A stretch of DNA of 64,000 bases from JBNKZU01 sp050301795 (GCA_050301795.1 JBNKZU010000038.1:7941-71940), one strand, 5' to 3'; numbered from the stretch's first letter, positions 16,019 to 24,899 are shown. A program made the numbers and translations. Notes: generated from the sequence alone by a model not told the origin.

Positions 16019-16366
16019 ATGATTTCATTAACCATCGAAGCGGCCAAACAGGTTCGTACAGCAGCAAAACAGAGTCAATCTGAGGGCATGGCTTTAAGAT
16101 TGGCAGCAAAAAAGAATTCTGATGGTTCACTCGAATACGGCATTGGCTTCGATAAGATCAATGACGATGATATGGTTTTTGATTGTGAAGGGGTACAGGT
16201 GATCTTTGCACCTGAATACGGACCGCTTCTCAATGGCGCTACAATGGATTTTGTTGAGATCACTGAGGGTGATTATCGATTTATATTCCTGAATCCAAAC
16301 GACGCGAACTACACCCCTCCTACGGATTCTGCTGGTTGTGGCGATGGCTGTAGTAGCTGTAGCTAA
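16019..16366 (+). CDS. dsrR: IscA-like A-type protein DsrR
   Basis: This 115-residue A-type carrier-like protein starts MISLTIEAAKQVRTAA and follows dsrN, as in other dsr clusters. The first of the three IscA cysteines is absent (the loop reads AAKKNSDGSLEYGIGF). The C-terminus ends in a cysteine cluster, GCGDGCSSCS. The characterised Allochromatium DsrR lacks Fe-S binding and affects DsrAB levels after transcription. The C-terminal cysteines here make metal or cluster binding possible. GAGGAAATAGAG precedes the ATG. The 68-base gap from dsrN is AT-rich without a clear terminator. Confidence 0.88.
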   Translation: MISLTIEAAKQVRTAAKQSQSEGMALRLAAKKNSDGSLEYGIGFDKINDDDMVFDCEGVQVIFAPEYGPLLNGATMDFVEITEGDYRFIFLNPNDANYTPPTDSAGCGDGCSSCS

Positions 16367-16391
16367 GCGCTAAACTCAAAACGCGGTCATT

Positions 16392-16406
16392 TAACACATT
16401 GTGTTA
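16392..16406. promoter_or_regulatory. Palindrome upstream of the sensor kinase gene
   Basis: TAACACATTGTGTTA is a perfect dyad around a central T, 49 bases before the TTG start of the kinase gene and partly overlapping a -10-like TACTAT. It is a candidate operator for autoregulation or for cross-regulation of the dsr region. Confidence 0.4.
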
Positions 16407-16454
16407 CTATTGCTCTCCTTGATTTGTGGTTGAAAAGTATCAGAGGAGATTCCC

Positions 16455-18107
16455 TTGAAAGAGAGTGTTCAAATCAGTAATAAACCTGCGGTTACTGATC
16501 TCCTGAATCGAATCAGCTCTATACTTTTATTGGGTCAATCCAACAAATTGCCATCGAGCAAGGTTTTTAGAACACTGCTTATCTCATTAGCAGCGCTCTT
16601 TTTGACGCTGTTTATCACTCAGTTGATCAATCTGAGTTCAACGAAGATCATTACGGCTCCAGATGTGATCGCCACGATACTCGCTGGTATTGGCGTGATC
16701 CTGATGTTTGCTGTGGTAAATATCTTCAAGCAAACCCTCGTCTACCCCACCGAACGCCTGACTAAATGGTCAGATGATGTTCGTTCTGGAAATCTTGATG
16801 TCCGATTGAATATCGATGAAATGGGAGAGCTTAAAGAGGTCTCCAGAGATATCAACAATCTGACAGATTATCTTCAGGCGATCTCGAAAAATATGGAGGA
16901 TGAGGTCAAACGTCAGACCGCAGCGTTTGCACAAAAGGCCAAATCTCTTCAGGTTCTTTATGATGTTGCTACCAGCTTGAACACATCTCACGATGTTAAG
17001 GGGATGCTCACCCGTTTCTTGCACAATATGCAGGAGATCGTTAACGCAACCGCTGGTACGGTTCGGCTTCTCAATGAAGAGGGCAAGATGGAGTTGGTCG
17101 CAAGCATCGGCCTTGGTGAAGATGTGTTGGAGCAGGAGCGGGAAATCTGCATCGATACCTGCTTGTGTGGCAATGCTGTTGATGTTGGTGAGGTGTTATT
17201 CAGGGATGACACGCATCAATGCAATAAAATGTTAGGACTACCAATGCTGCCTTATGAAGCGGAGATGATCGTTGTGCCGCTTCAGTATCATGGTAAAAAC
17301 CTCGGGGTGTATAACCTTTTTGTTGATAAAAAAGAGGTTAAATCGAATCATGAATTGCGTGCCCTCTTCTCAAGTATCGGTCAGCATCTTGGTATGGCCA
17401 TCGAGAAAGCACGACTGGATGAGGAATCAAAAAGGCTATCGATTATCAAAGAGAGAAACGCCCTCGCCCACGAACTACACGACTCATTGGCACAAACACT
17501 CGCCAGTTTACGGTTTCAGGTCGATATGCTTGATGAGACGCTTGAAGAAGCGTATCAGGAAAAGACGTTACAACGAGAGATCCAGCAGATTAAAGGCGGT
17601 CTTGATGAGGCCTACTCCGAGCTTCGAGAGCTGCTTGCACACTTTAGAGCACCGATGAATGTCAAAGGGTTGATGCCTGCGCTTGAGGATCTCATCAGTA
17701 ACTTCCGCAAACAGACCGGTATGCATGTGTTGTTGCAGAAGGAGTGGGACTCCTCCAACCTGCCGGCAAATCTTGAGATGCAGGTGCTTAGAATCATTCA
17801 GGAATCGCTGGCCAATATCCGTAAACATAGCCAGGCCAATACGGTTCGGGTATTAATGCGTTGTGATAATGAACAAAACTATGACATCCTCATTGAGGAT
17901 GATGGTCTTGGAATGAGCAAACCCGCCTTCTCCGGTCACCCCGGAGAGCATATTGGGCTAACGATCATGCAAGAACGAGCACGTCTGCTCGGTGGGGATT
18001 TTAAGATAGAGAGTGAATCTGACGAAGGAACAAGGGTACAATTATCATTCTCGCTCAAAGACACCGAAAAACGTAATGAGCAAAAAGAGAAGTTTGTCCT
18101 GATATAG
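16455..18107 (+). CDS. NarX-like sensor histidine kinase with short periplasmic loop and Cys-containing GAF
   Basis: This 550-residue inner-membrane kinase has two membrane segments (about 39-60 and 71-92) separated by only about ten residues, so it lacks the nitrate-binding periplasmic domain of NarX. A HAMP linker (93-145) leads to a GAF-like domain (about 165-315) with cysteines at 232, 236, 238 and 256. A HisKA_3 motif (HELHDSLAQ, phospho-acceptor His342) and a HATPase (RIIQESLANIRKH, EDDGLGM) follow. It is expected to phosphorylate the NarL-type regulator encoded 14 bases downstream. The start is TTG at 16455, supported by AGAGGAGAT. Signal unknown; the cysteines and the dsr neighbourhood suggest an intracellular redox or sulfur cue, which is inference. 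Confidence 0.87.
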   Translation: MKESVQISNKPAVTDLLNRISSILLLGQSNKLPSSKVFRTLLISLAALFLTLFITQLINLSSTKIITAPDVIATILAGIGVILMFAVVNIFKQTLVYPTERLTKWSDDVRSGNLDVRLNIDEMGELKEVSRDINNLTDYLQAISKNMEDEVKRQTAAFAQKAKSLQVLYDVATSLNTSHDVKGMLTRFLHNMQEIVNATAGTVRLLNEEGKMELVASIGLGEDVLEQEREICIDTCLCGNAVDVGEVLFRDDTHQCNKMLGLPMLPYEAEMIVVPLQYHGKNLGVYNLFVDKKEVKSNHELRALFSSIGQHLGMAIEKARLDEESKRLSIIKERNALAHELHDSLAQTLASLRFQVDMLDETLEEAYQEKTLQREIQQIKGGLDEAYSELRELLAHFRAPMNVKGLMPALEDLISNFRKQTGMHVLLQKEWDSSNLPANLEMQVLRIIQESLANIRKHSQANTVRVLMRCDNEQNYDILIEDDGLGMSKPAFSGHPGEHIGLTIMQERARLLGGDFKIESESDEGTRVQLSFSLKDTEKRNEQKEKFVLI

Positions 18108-18121
18108 ATGAAATAGGAAAT

Positions 18122-18784
18122 ATGCGCGTATTAATTGTTGATGATCATACCTTGTTCCGAAGTGGACTTGAGACACTGCTGGAACGACACGGAATCGAGG
18201 TGATCGGCGCTGCCGGTAACGGGCGTGATGGCTTTATGAAAGCCAAAGAACTAGCACCTGATGTTCTGTTGCTCGATATGCGTATGCCAGAGATGTCTGG
18301 CCTTGAGGTACTTGCAGGACTACGTGCAACTGGGTTTACCTTTCCGATTGTGATGCTAACCACATCGAATGAAGAGCAGGATCTTGTCGAGAGCCTACGC
18401 AGTGGTGCACAGGGATATCTACTCAAGGATATGGAACCAAGTGAACTGGTGCTGGCACTTCGCAATATCGTAGCGGGACAAACCGTAGTGGCACCGGAAC
18501 TGGCCGGGGTTCTGGCTAAGGTTGTCCAGGGTGATGTGGTTGAAGATGTCGAGAAAAAACTCTCCCCTTTTGCCGAACTTACTCCACGAGAACATGAGAT
18601 ACTCTGTCTGCTTGCTGAGGGACAAAGCAATAAACTGATCGCACGAAATCTCGGCATCTCTGATGGCACTGTAAAGCTTCATGTTAAAGCAATCTTAAGA
18701 AAGCTTAATGTTCACTCCCGCGTTGAAGCAGCAGTTATGGCGGTTGAACAGAGCTTCTGTCAAAAAGAGATTGAAGCCCCGTAA
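18122..18784 (+). CDS. NarL/FixJ-family response regulator
   Basis: This 220-residue two-domain regulator has a receiver with the acidic pair VDD (7-8), phospho-acceptor Asp52 in LLLDMRMPEMSG and the conserved Lys in YLLKDMEP. The C-terminal LuxR-type helix-turn-helix carries LTPREHEILCLLAEGQSNK, then ISDGTVKLHVKAILRKL. It lies directly after the NarX-like kinase and forms a cognate pair with it. Its targets are unknown; the adjacent dsr genes are obvious candidates. The stop is immediately followed by the next ATG, so co-transcription is likely. Confidence 0.92.
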   Translation: MRVLIVDDHTLFRSGLETLLERHGIEVIGAAGNGRDGFMKAKELAPDVLLLDMRMPEMSGLEVLAGLRATGFTFPIVMLTTSNEEQDLVESLRSGAQGYLLKDMEPSELVLALRNIVAGQTVVAPELAGVLAKVVQGDVVEDVEKKLSPFAELTPREHEILCLLAEGQSNKLIARNLGISDGTVKLHVKAILRKLNVHSRVEAAVMAVEQSFCQKEIEAP

Positions 18785-19951
18785 ATGTCAGTTTGTATGC
18801 TTCGCAATCTCTTAATCACTATCCTGCTGTTTCTATCATCAAATATCCTTCTTGCTGAAGAGGATTCAGAGCAGCGCTGGTATAGTGTTGAAATCATTAT
18901 CTATGAGCAACCCGATGACTACCGTTGGGATGGTGAGCGCAACACCACCATAATTACTTCAGCCACACTTGAGAATATGGTAGAGCTCAAGCCCTATAAA
19001 CTGACCCCAACACCACTAGAAATAGAAGATCCAGCAATAGTCACGATTGAGGGTGAACAGGTATTAACAGAGCAACCTCAAACCGATGCACAAATTAAAG
19101 AACCCACTGATGTCGCGTCTACTACTGTCGAAGCTACAGAAGAAAACGTAGAACCTTTTCAGTGGCCTGAGCCGTTCTCGATCCCCGATTCTGACCAATT
19201 CCTTTTAAATGAATACGCCCGCAAAATCAAAGAGAGCACCCAACTCAAATTACTGTTACATACCGCCTGGCAACAGCCAGGACTAGCCAAGGAAGAGGCC
19301 GTTGCAGTTCATGTCCATGACGCTATTATCAATGAAGTTATGGATCAGGAGCCACCTACTCCGATGACCGAAGCAGAAGTTAATAAAGAGCCAGAAGAGC
19401 TAAATGCAAACCCTGAACCTGAGACTGCGCCATCAGAAACAGTACCAGGCCAGAGTGAATCGGAATCAATTCAGGAAGCGAATAACGACAATCAATCATC
19501 ACTGCCAGATGAGCAACAAGATTCAGAAACACAGACTCAAGAAGATGCCGAAGTCGTAACTCTGTTTGATGAGGTCTATCAACAACAGGACAACCAGACA
19601 GATTCTAAAGATAAACAGAAAAGAGATAGCATAGATGGCTCCATCACAGTGCGCCTATCGCGTTATCTCCACATGGATATCGATCTAACCTATACCATAA
19701 AAGAAGAGCGGCCTGTACAAACACATAACGATAAAACAGCACTAAAGCTATCAGCAGCGACAGAAAGCCCAAAACTCTATTCAACGCTAATGGCAGCAAA
19801 TATAACGTCAGGAAAACCGATAAAATATCGGCTGGTGCATTCAAGAAAGATGCGCAGTAAAGAGATACACTACATCGACCATCCCAAAATTGGGATCATT
19901 GCGCTAATCACCCCTATCGAACCACCTGAGCCAAAGACTATTGGAGATTGA
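18785..19951 (+). CDS. CsiV-like secreted protein with long acidic linker
   Basis: This 388-residue protein has a signal peptide (residues about 5-25, LLITILLFLSSNILLAEE). The mature protein begins with RWYSVEIIIYEQPDDYRWD, the pattern of the CsiV family (envelope proteins binding peptidoglycan or lipid II in gammaproteobacteria). Residues about 85-290 hold a low-complexity Glu/Gln/Pro/Thr-rich linker. The C-terminal domain starts at ITVRLSRYLHMDIDLTY and ends in HPKIGIIALITPIE. The start could be the ATG at 18785 or one at 18797. In many relatives csiV follows mfd; here it follows the regulator gene with no gap, an unusual context. Confidence 0.75.
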   Translation: MSVCMLRNLLITILLFLSSNILLAEEDSEQRWYSVEIIIYEQPDDYRWDGERNTTIITSATLENMVELKPYKLTPTPLEIEDPAIVTIEGEQVLTEQPQTDAQIKEPTDVASTTVEATEENVEPFQWPEPFSIPDSDQFLLNEYARKIKESTQLKLLLHTAWQQPGLAKEEAVAVHVHDAIINEVMDQEPPTPMTEAEVNKEPEELNANPEPETAPSETVPGQSESESIQEANNDNQSSLPDEQQDSETQTQEDAEVVTLFDEVYQQQDNQTDSKDKQKRDSIDGSITVRLSRYLHMDIDLTYTIKEERPVQTHNDKTALKLSAATESPKLYSTLMAANITSGKPIKYRLVHSRKMRSKEIHYIDHPKIGIIALITPIEPPEPKTIGD

Positions 19952-19986
19952 CTCCTCTCATAATTCATTTGAAAGGTAGTTGGTAG

Positions 19987-20012
19987 GTTGGGCTGAACCT
20001 GTGAAGCCCAAC
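19987..20012. terminator. Hairpin between convergent csiV-like and mtnP-like genes
   Basis: GTTGGGCT and AGCCCAAC form an 8-bp stem around ten bases, ending one base before the stop codon of the minus-strand gene. No strong T-run on either side, so function as a bidirectional terminator is only probable. Confidence 0.4.
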
Positions 20013-20756
20013 TTATACACTGACAATCACTGTTTCTAGCAACTTACGCACATCTTCCATGCCACCTTTGAGGTAACGCTCGATCATCTCCATTGTGATC
20101 TCTTCATCGATGATGCCGGCGGCCATGTTGGCGACTACTGATATAGCGGCGTAACAGAGATCTAACTCTTTGGCGAGTGCAGCTTCCGGCATGGCAGTCA
20201 TGCCAACCAGGTCGCAGCCATCTCTTTCGAGACGCTTTATTTCAGCAGCCGACTCAAGCCTTGGTCCTTGTGTTGCAGCATAGACACCTTTATCAAATAC
20301 ATTGAGTCCACACTGCGTTGCAGCTTGCAGTATCTCTTCTCGAAGTGTCTGACAGTATGGCCAAGTAAAATCGATATGTGTGACCTCTGTTAGTCCCTCT
20401 TCAAAGAAGGTGCCTATCCTTGAATGTGTGTAGTCAATGATCTGATCCGGAATGATGACCTTTCCTGGTGTCATGTCACGATGGATAGCACCAACAGCAT
20501 TAACAGCGATTACTTTTTTAGCCCCGCTATTTTTCAGCGCCCAGATATTGGCGCGATAGTTTATTTTGTGTGGCGGTATGGTGTGTTTGTCACCATGTCG
20601 TGGCAGGAACAGAATCTGCCTTCCAGCAATCTCTCCGTATGAAAGAGGTGCTGATGGCTCACCATACGGTGTGTTGACCGAGATACTATTAACAATCTTC
20701 AAACCCTTGAGTGAATCAAGACCTGTCCCACCTATTATTGCCAGATCAACCATCAT
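20013..20756 (-). CDS. S-methyl-5'-thioinosine phosphorylase (MTAP family)
   Basis: This 247-residue purine nucleoside phosphorylase-family enzyme has an N-terminal IIGGTGLDSLKGL, the phosphate-binding LPRHGDKHTIPPHKINYRAN, and PRLESAAEIKRL. The purine-site segment reads SVVANMAAGI, lacking the aspartates of adenosine-type MTAP. As in the Pseudomonas enzyme this points to methylthioinosine, a 6-oxopurine, as substrate. It splits methylthioinosine from polyamine or AHL synthesis into hypoxanthine and methylthioribose 1-phosphate. The next gene upstream, hpt, would salvage the hypoxanthine. The two genes overlap by one base. ATG codons at 20756 and 20753 are both possible. Confidence 0.85.
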   Translation of the reverse strand: MMVDLAIIGGTGLDSLKGLKIVNSISVNTPYGEPSAPLSYGEIAGRQILFLPRHGDKHTIPPHKINYRANIWALKNSGAKKVIAVNAVGAIHRDMTPGKVIIPDQIIDYTHSRIGTFFEEGLTEVTHIDFTWPYCQTLREEILQAATQCGLNVFDKGVYAATQGPRLESAAEIKRLERDGCDLVGMTAMPEAALAKELDLCYAAISVVANMAAGIIDEEITMEMIERYLKGGMEDVRKLLETVIVSV

Positions 20757-21307
20757 TACATTCCTCTTACGGCATAGATGCCAGGGGCATTACGAAGATA
20801 CTCTTTATAATCCATGCCAAATCCAAAGAGATACCGATCTTCGGTTTCCACTCCAACATAGTCGGCCTCTATCCCAGCATTGCGATCATGAATTTTTTTA
20901 ACTAACACTGCACTGAGAACCTTTGTGGCACCGGCATTATGGCAATAGTCAATGATCGCCTTTAGGGTATCACCGACATCCAGAATGTCATCGACGATTA
21001 GTACTGTTCTTCCTTCGAGTGACCTTGTTGGTTCAGCAATCCAGTGGATGGTATCCCCCTCAGTTTTGCCGCGATAACGTGTTGCATGGAGATAGTCGAT
21101 CTCCAATGGAAAATCGAGGTGACTTATCAGTATTCCAGCAGGGATAATTGCACCGGATAGAACGGTAATCACAATCGGGTTTTCATCTTTGAGATCTTCG
21201 GTGATTGTATTTGCCATAACCTTGATGGCTTCTTCAATCTCTGCTCTTGAATAGAGACAGTCGGCTTCCTGATAGACCTTTTCGGCCTCTTTTGTACTTA
21301 TACTCAT
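20756..21307 (-). CDS. hpt: Hypoxanthine-guanine phosphoribosyltransferase
   Basis: This 183-residue type I phosphoribosyltransferase has the PRPP-binding VLIVDDILDVGDTLKAI and the purine-binding EDRYLFGFGMDYKEYLRN. It converts hypoxanthine or guanine with PRPP to IMP or GMP. It sits between the MscS-type gene (4-base overlap) and the thioinosine phosphorylase, whose hypoxanthine product it can use directly. Confidence 0.92.
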   Translation of the reverse strand: MSISTKEAEKVYQEADCLYSRAEIEEAIKVMANTITEDLKDENPIVITVLSGAIIPAGILISHLDFPLEIDYLHATRYRGKTEGDTIHWIAEPTRSLEGRTVLIVDDILDVGDTLKAIIDYCHNAGATKVLSAVLVKKIHDRNAGIEADYVGVETEDRYLFGFGMDYKEYLRNAPGIYAVRGM

Positions 21308-22419
21308 ACCTGCCCTTCAGAGGGAATGCTTGGTTGGTGTGATTGCAGATGAACTGTCGATGTCGGAAATGCAAATTCAGCATTATGTCCTTCAACGATA
21401 TCAATGATCTTTAACAGAACATCCTGTTTGACGTTGTGATACTCAATCCAGTTGGTTGTTTTTGTAAAGGTATAAACAAAGAACTCCAGTGAGGATGATG
21501 CAAACTTGTTCAGGTTAACAATAAGTGTTTGGGTACTATCAATATCCGGGTGTTCTTTTAACATCGCCTTGATATCCTGAATAATCGTTCCGACCTTTGA
21601 TGCATCATCATAACGTATGCCGATGTTTTCATAGATGCGGCGATGGCTCATTCTTGAAGGATTTTCGACAGCGATATTTGCAAAGGTTGCATTAGGGATA
21701 TAGAGCGGCCGCTTGTCAAAGGTGCGGATCACTGAGAGTCGCCACCCAATCTTTTCAACGGTTCCTTCGATATCGCGATCCGGAGATCGGATCCAGTCGC
21801 CGATCTTAAATGGTCGGTCGAGATAGATCATCAGGCCACCAAAGAAGTTGGCCAATAGATCCTTGGCGGCAAAGCCAACTGCAATACCACCCATTCCGCC
21901 AAAGGCAAGAATGCCTGAGACACTGAAGCCGAGGGTTTGTAGTGCCATTAGTATTGAGGTGATAATCACAGAGAGGCGTATCAGTCTGGTCACAGCCTCG
22001 ACTGTATGCATATCGAGACTTTTACCCTCTTCTATTGCCTGTCTGACCAGGTTATCACTTGCAGATTGGATTAAACGTAACAGAAACCAGGTAAAGGCGA
22101 TAATGACGCCAACGTATCGGATCGATTCAAGGGCGTCAAAGATAATGGAATGACTACTCTTGGCAACAATAGCCGCAGCAAAGGTTATTCCGACCAGCCA
22201 TATAATTAAGGTCAATGGTGGATTTATCGCAAAGTGGAAAGCGTCATCCCATATCTGAACTGTTTTGGTGATACGCGCGTGTATGCGTCTTAAAATAAAC
22301 TTTTGAAAAAAGTCGAGCAGTAGCGTAAGAAAAACTACAGTAAAGACCTGAAGTACCAATGCTGTGGTACCCTCCTGCTCAAAGACTGCATTAATTGCTT
22401 GAAGTATTGAGTCCATCAC
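21304..22419 (-). CDS. MscS-family mechanosensitive channel
   Basis: This 371-residue inner-membrane protein has three to four N-terminal membrane helices. The pore-lining glycine/alanine-rich helix, GILAFGGMGGIAVGFAAKD, is followed by LLANFFGGLMIYLDRPFKIGD, the hallmark of MscS. A cytoplasmic beta domain and alpha/beta vestibule complete it. It probably acts as a tension-gated emergency valve on osmotic downshift. It overlaps hpt by four bases and nagZ by one base, so it is in one operon with both. Confidence 0.92.
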   Translation of the reverse strand: MMDSILQAINAVFEQEGTTALVLQVFTVVFLTLLLDFFQKFILRRIHARITKTVQIWDDAFHFAINPPLTLIIWLVGITFAAAIVAKSSHSIIFDALESIRYVGVIIAFTWFLLRLIQSASDNLVRQAIEEGKSLDMHTVEAVTRLIRLSVIITSILMALQTLGFSVSGILAFGGMGGIAVGFAAKDLLANFFGGLMIYLDRPFKIGDWIRSPDRDIEGTVEKIGWRLSVIRTFDKRPLYIPNATFANIAVENPSRMSHRRIYENIGIRYDDASKVGTIIQDIKAMLKEHPDIDSTQTLIVNLNKFASSSLEFFVYTFTKTTNWIEYHNVKQDVLLKIIDIVEGHNAEFAFPTSTVHLQSHQPSIPSEGQV

Positions 22420-23471
22420 TAAAAACCGAAATCAAATTCTAAAGGCTCATGTAACTCCATTTTATGAAGTGCCTTAATTGCCTGATGCCAAGCTTTGCTG
22501 CCATGTAATTGATCAAAGGTTGTTTTATGTCGGCCATGGAGCCTGACAAGTCGTGCCGAAAGCACAGGGTCAGGTTGATACTCCAGACCATCAAGTAGTT
22601 CATCAACCGCAGTGCTGTCATTACACACTAAAACCATATCGCAACCGGCTTTCATGGCCGCTTTGGCGCTGGCAACAACATTTCCGGCAACACGCGCACC
22701 CTCCATGGATAGATCGTCGCTAAATATCACGCCTTGAAAACCCAGCTCTTTTCTTAAAATCTCTTGTAACCAATAGCGTGAAAAACCAGCGGGATTATGA
22801 TCAACCTTCTCATAGACCACATGTGCTGGCATGATGCCGTCTAGTCCGTGTCTAATCATACGTTCAAAGGGAACCAGATCATCCATGCGAATATCTCCAA
22901 GAGATCGATGATCAACAGGAAGGTCGGTATGTGAATCCTCTCCAACACCACCATGACCAGGAAAGTGTTTTCCGACAGCCGCCATTCCTGCGTGTTTCAT
23001 TCCCTTCATAGTGTGATTGGCAATATCACTGACGATATCGGGTTGGCGATGGAAGGCACGATCGCCGATCACACTACTTATCCCAAAATCAATATCAAGA
23101 ACCGGTGCAAAACTAAAATCGACACCAACCGCACGAAGTTCTGTTGCAAGAACCCATCCTGCCGTTTCCGCGAGATTCCTGGCGCGACGACGGTCAATAT
23201 CGTATATCTTTCCAAACTCAGCGGCAGCCGGGATATGTGTGAAGCCATCTCTAAAGCGTTGTACCCTTCCCCCTTCATGATCGACAGCGATCAGAAGTGG
23301 TTTACGATTGACTTGATGGATGTCATTAATAAGCGCTTCAAGCTGTTGATGATCCTGATAGTTCCGACTAAATAGAATGACACCGCCAACCAGCGGGTGG
23401 ATCAGTCGCTCTTTCTCAATCTCTGTAAGCGTTAGACCGCCAACATCGATCATTACTGGCCCAAGACTCAT
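22419..23471 (-). CDS. nagZ: Beta-N-acetylhexosaminidase NagZ
   Basis: This 350-residue glycoside hydrolase family 3 enzyme removes GlcNAc from anhydromuropeptides in cytoplasmic peptidoglycan recycling. Motifs are DHEGGRVQRFRDGFTHIP, KHFPGHGGVGEDSHTDLP with the catalytic His/Asp loop, and the nucleophile Asp in FSDDLSMEGA. There is no signal peptide, as expected. In Pseudomonas nagZ also neighbours the thioinosine phosphorylase gene, so the arrangement is partly conserved. Confidence 0.95.
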   Translation of the reverse strand: MSLGPVMIDVGGLTLTEIEKERLIHPLVGGVILFSRNYQDHQQLEALINDIHQVNRKPLLIAVDHEGGRVQRFRDGFTHIPAAAEFGKIYDIDRRRARNLAETAGWVLATELRAVGVDFSFAPVLDIDFGISSVIGDRAFHRQPDIVSDIANHTMKGMKHAGMAAVGKHFPGHGGVGEDSHTDLPVDHRSLGDIRMDDLVPFERMIRHGLDGIMPAHVVYEKVDHNPAGFSRYWLQEILRKELGFQGVIFSDDLSMEGARVAGNVVASAKAAMKAGCDMVLVCNDSTAVDELLDGLEYQPDPVLSARLVRLHGRHKTTFDQLHGSKAWHQAIKALHKMELHEPLEFDFGF

Positions 23472-23483
23472 CTCTGTCCTCGT

Positions 23484-23960
23484 CTATTCATCAATAATTT
23501 CAACTCTGCAACCCACATCAGTTTTATCAAAGAGATCAATTAGATCATGATTCCGCATTCGGATACAACCATGCGATGCAGCCACTCCAACAGGTTCGCT
23601 ATCAGGAGTCCCATGAATGTAGATATAGCGCCGCATTGTATCAACATTACCGAGTCTGTTCTTTCCCGGCTCTAATCCACTCAGCCATAAAATTCTCGTC
23701 AAAATCCAATCGTCTTTTGGATTGTGAATCTTCTCATTATAGATCTCTCCAGTAGCTCGCCTGGCTTTGAAAATCGATCCTAGTGGGAGTCCGGCTCCAA
23801 TCTTGGCACGGATGATGTGTAAACCACGAGGAGTGCAACCACTTCCATTCATCTCCCCTGCGCCATTGCGTGCAGTAGAAACAGGATAAGAGCAAATCAG
23901 TTTTTGCCCATCAAACAGATCCAGACTCTGTTTGCGAATAGAGATCACGATATGGTGCAA
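23484..23960 (-). CDS. L,D-transpeptidase (YkuD) family protein
   Basis: This is a small single-domain YkuD protein of about 158 residues. The catalytic signature is HGTP near the middle and SHGCIRMRN near the C-terminus (catalytic Cys). No signal peptide or membrane segment is visible, unlike periplasmic cross-linking enzymes, so a cytoplasmic carboxypeptidase-type or other role is possible. The frame opens at a TTG at 23978, but the TTG at 23960 has AGGAG at ideal distance and avoids overlap with the upstream CYTH gene, so I prefer it. The nagZ neighbour fits peptidoglycan recycling. Confidence 0.8.
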   Translation of the reverse strand: MHHIVISIRKQSLDLFDGQKLICSYPVSTARNGAGEMNGSGCTPRGLHIIRAKIGAGLPLGSIFKARRATGEIYNEKIHNPKDDWILTRILWLSGLEPGKNRLGNVDTMRRYIYIHGTPDSEPVGVAASHGCIRMRNHDLIDLFDKTDVGCRVEIIDE

Positions 23961-23971
23961 TGACAAAACTC

Positions 23972-24439
23972 CTACCAATCCTTATAGGGGTGTTTTGCAA
24001 GGCAATGGTTATAATATCGGGGATCATCAGAGACCTCATCGCCTAACCATGATGGTGAATTGAAGGCTTCATCTTTATGTGCCAACTCGATCTCAGCAAT
24101 AATAAGGCCGTGATTATCACCCTCAAACTCATCAACCTCCCATTTATGGTTATTGTCGTTAATGATATAGCGCGTTTTTACAATTTGAGGTTTAGCGCAT
24201 AGCTGCTCAAGCATCTCTTTGGCTTCATTCAGTGGAATCGGATACTCATATTCAGAGCGGCAGATGCCGATCGTTGCGCTTTTAATATTAATATTAGCGC
24301 AGTCGCCCTCAATCCTTACTCGCACTGAGGCTTGATCAGAACCGATTAAGTAGCCCTGATGAAAACGCACGCCTTGTGTAGCGGAATCTCTCCAACCATC
24401 ACTTTTTACCAGAAATTTACGTTCGATTTCTGTCGCCAT
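23972..24439 (-). CDS. CYTH-domain protein (triphosphate tunnel metalloenzyme family)
   Basis: This 155-residue single CYTH domain starts with the signature TEIERKFLVKSD (ExExK). Further charged residues face the tunnel (VRVRIEGD, EYEYPIPLNEAKEML, EVDEFEG, AEIEL). Family members hydrolyse inorganic triphosphate or similar; bacterial stand-alone forms are often tripolyphosphatases. Substrate here not determinable. It is the first gene of the nagZ-containing minus-strand operon. Confidence 0.87.
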   Translation of the reverse strand: MATEIERKFLVKSDGWRDSATQGVRFHQGYLIGSDQASVRVRIEGDCANINIKSATIGICRSEYEYPIPLNEAKEMLEQLCAKPQIVKTRYIINDNNHKWEVDEFEGDNHGLIIAEIELAHKDEAFNSPSWLGDEVSDDPRYYNHCLAKHPYKDW

Positions 24440-24513
24440 AACGCTGTCTCGATTAACCTGTAAGTGATCGTATGATACCTTTTAGAATAGTAATAATGCC
24501 ATAGGCGAGTGAT

Positions 24514-24876
24514 TTGATGAAAAAGCGTAATACCCCTGAATACATCACCAAAGATGGATCATTGATTCGAGAACTACTTCATCCGGCAATTCATAATGAT
24601 GTCACCAAACAATCACTAGCACAGGCCACTATTCAACCGGGAGAAACAACACTACGGCATTCTCATCAAAAAACAGAGGAGATCTACTATGTGCTTCAAG
24701 GTGAGGGGAAGATGCATCTAGGGGATGAATCGTTTGATGTCTGTGTCGGGGATTCGGTGGTAATTCCCCCTAAATATCTGCACTCCATTACAAATATTGG
24801 CACTGTTGAATTGATCATACTCTGTTGTTGCTCACCACCATATCAGCATAGTGATACAGAGATAATGAACGAATGA
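24514..24876 (+). CDS. Small cupin-domain protein
   Basis: This 120-residue protein has both cupin motifs. Motif 1 is around RHSHQKTEEIYYVLQGEG (two His and Glu for metal). Motif 2 is PPKYLHSITNIG (third His). It probably binds a metal and could be a sugar or mannose-6-phosphate isomerase-like enzyme or a ligand sensor; substrate unknown. It is a lone plus-strand gene between two minus-strand operons. Confidence 0.8.
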   Translation: MMKKRNTPEYITKDGSLIRELLHPAIHNDVTKQSLAQATIQPGETTLRHSHQKTEEIYYVLQGEGKMHLGDESFDVCVGDSVVIPPKYLHSITNIGTVELIILCCCSPPYQHSDTEIMNE

Positions 24877-24899
24877 GATTGGATACCTCAATCGTTTTA

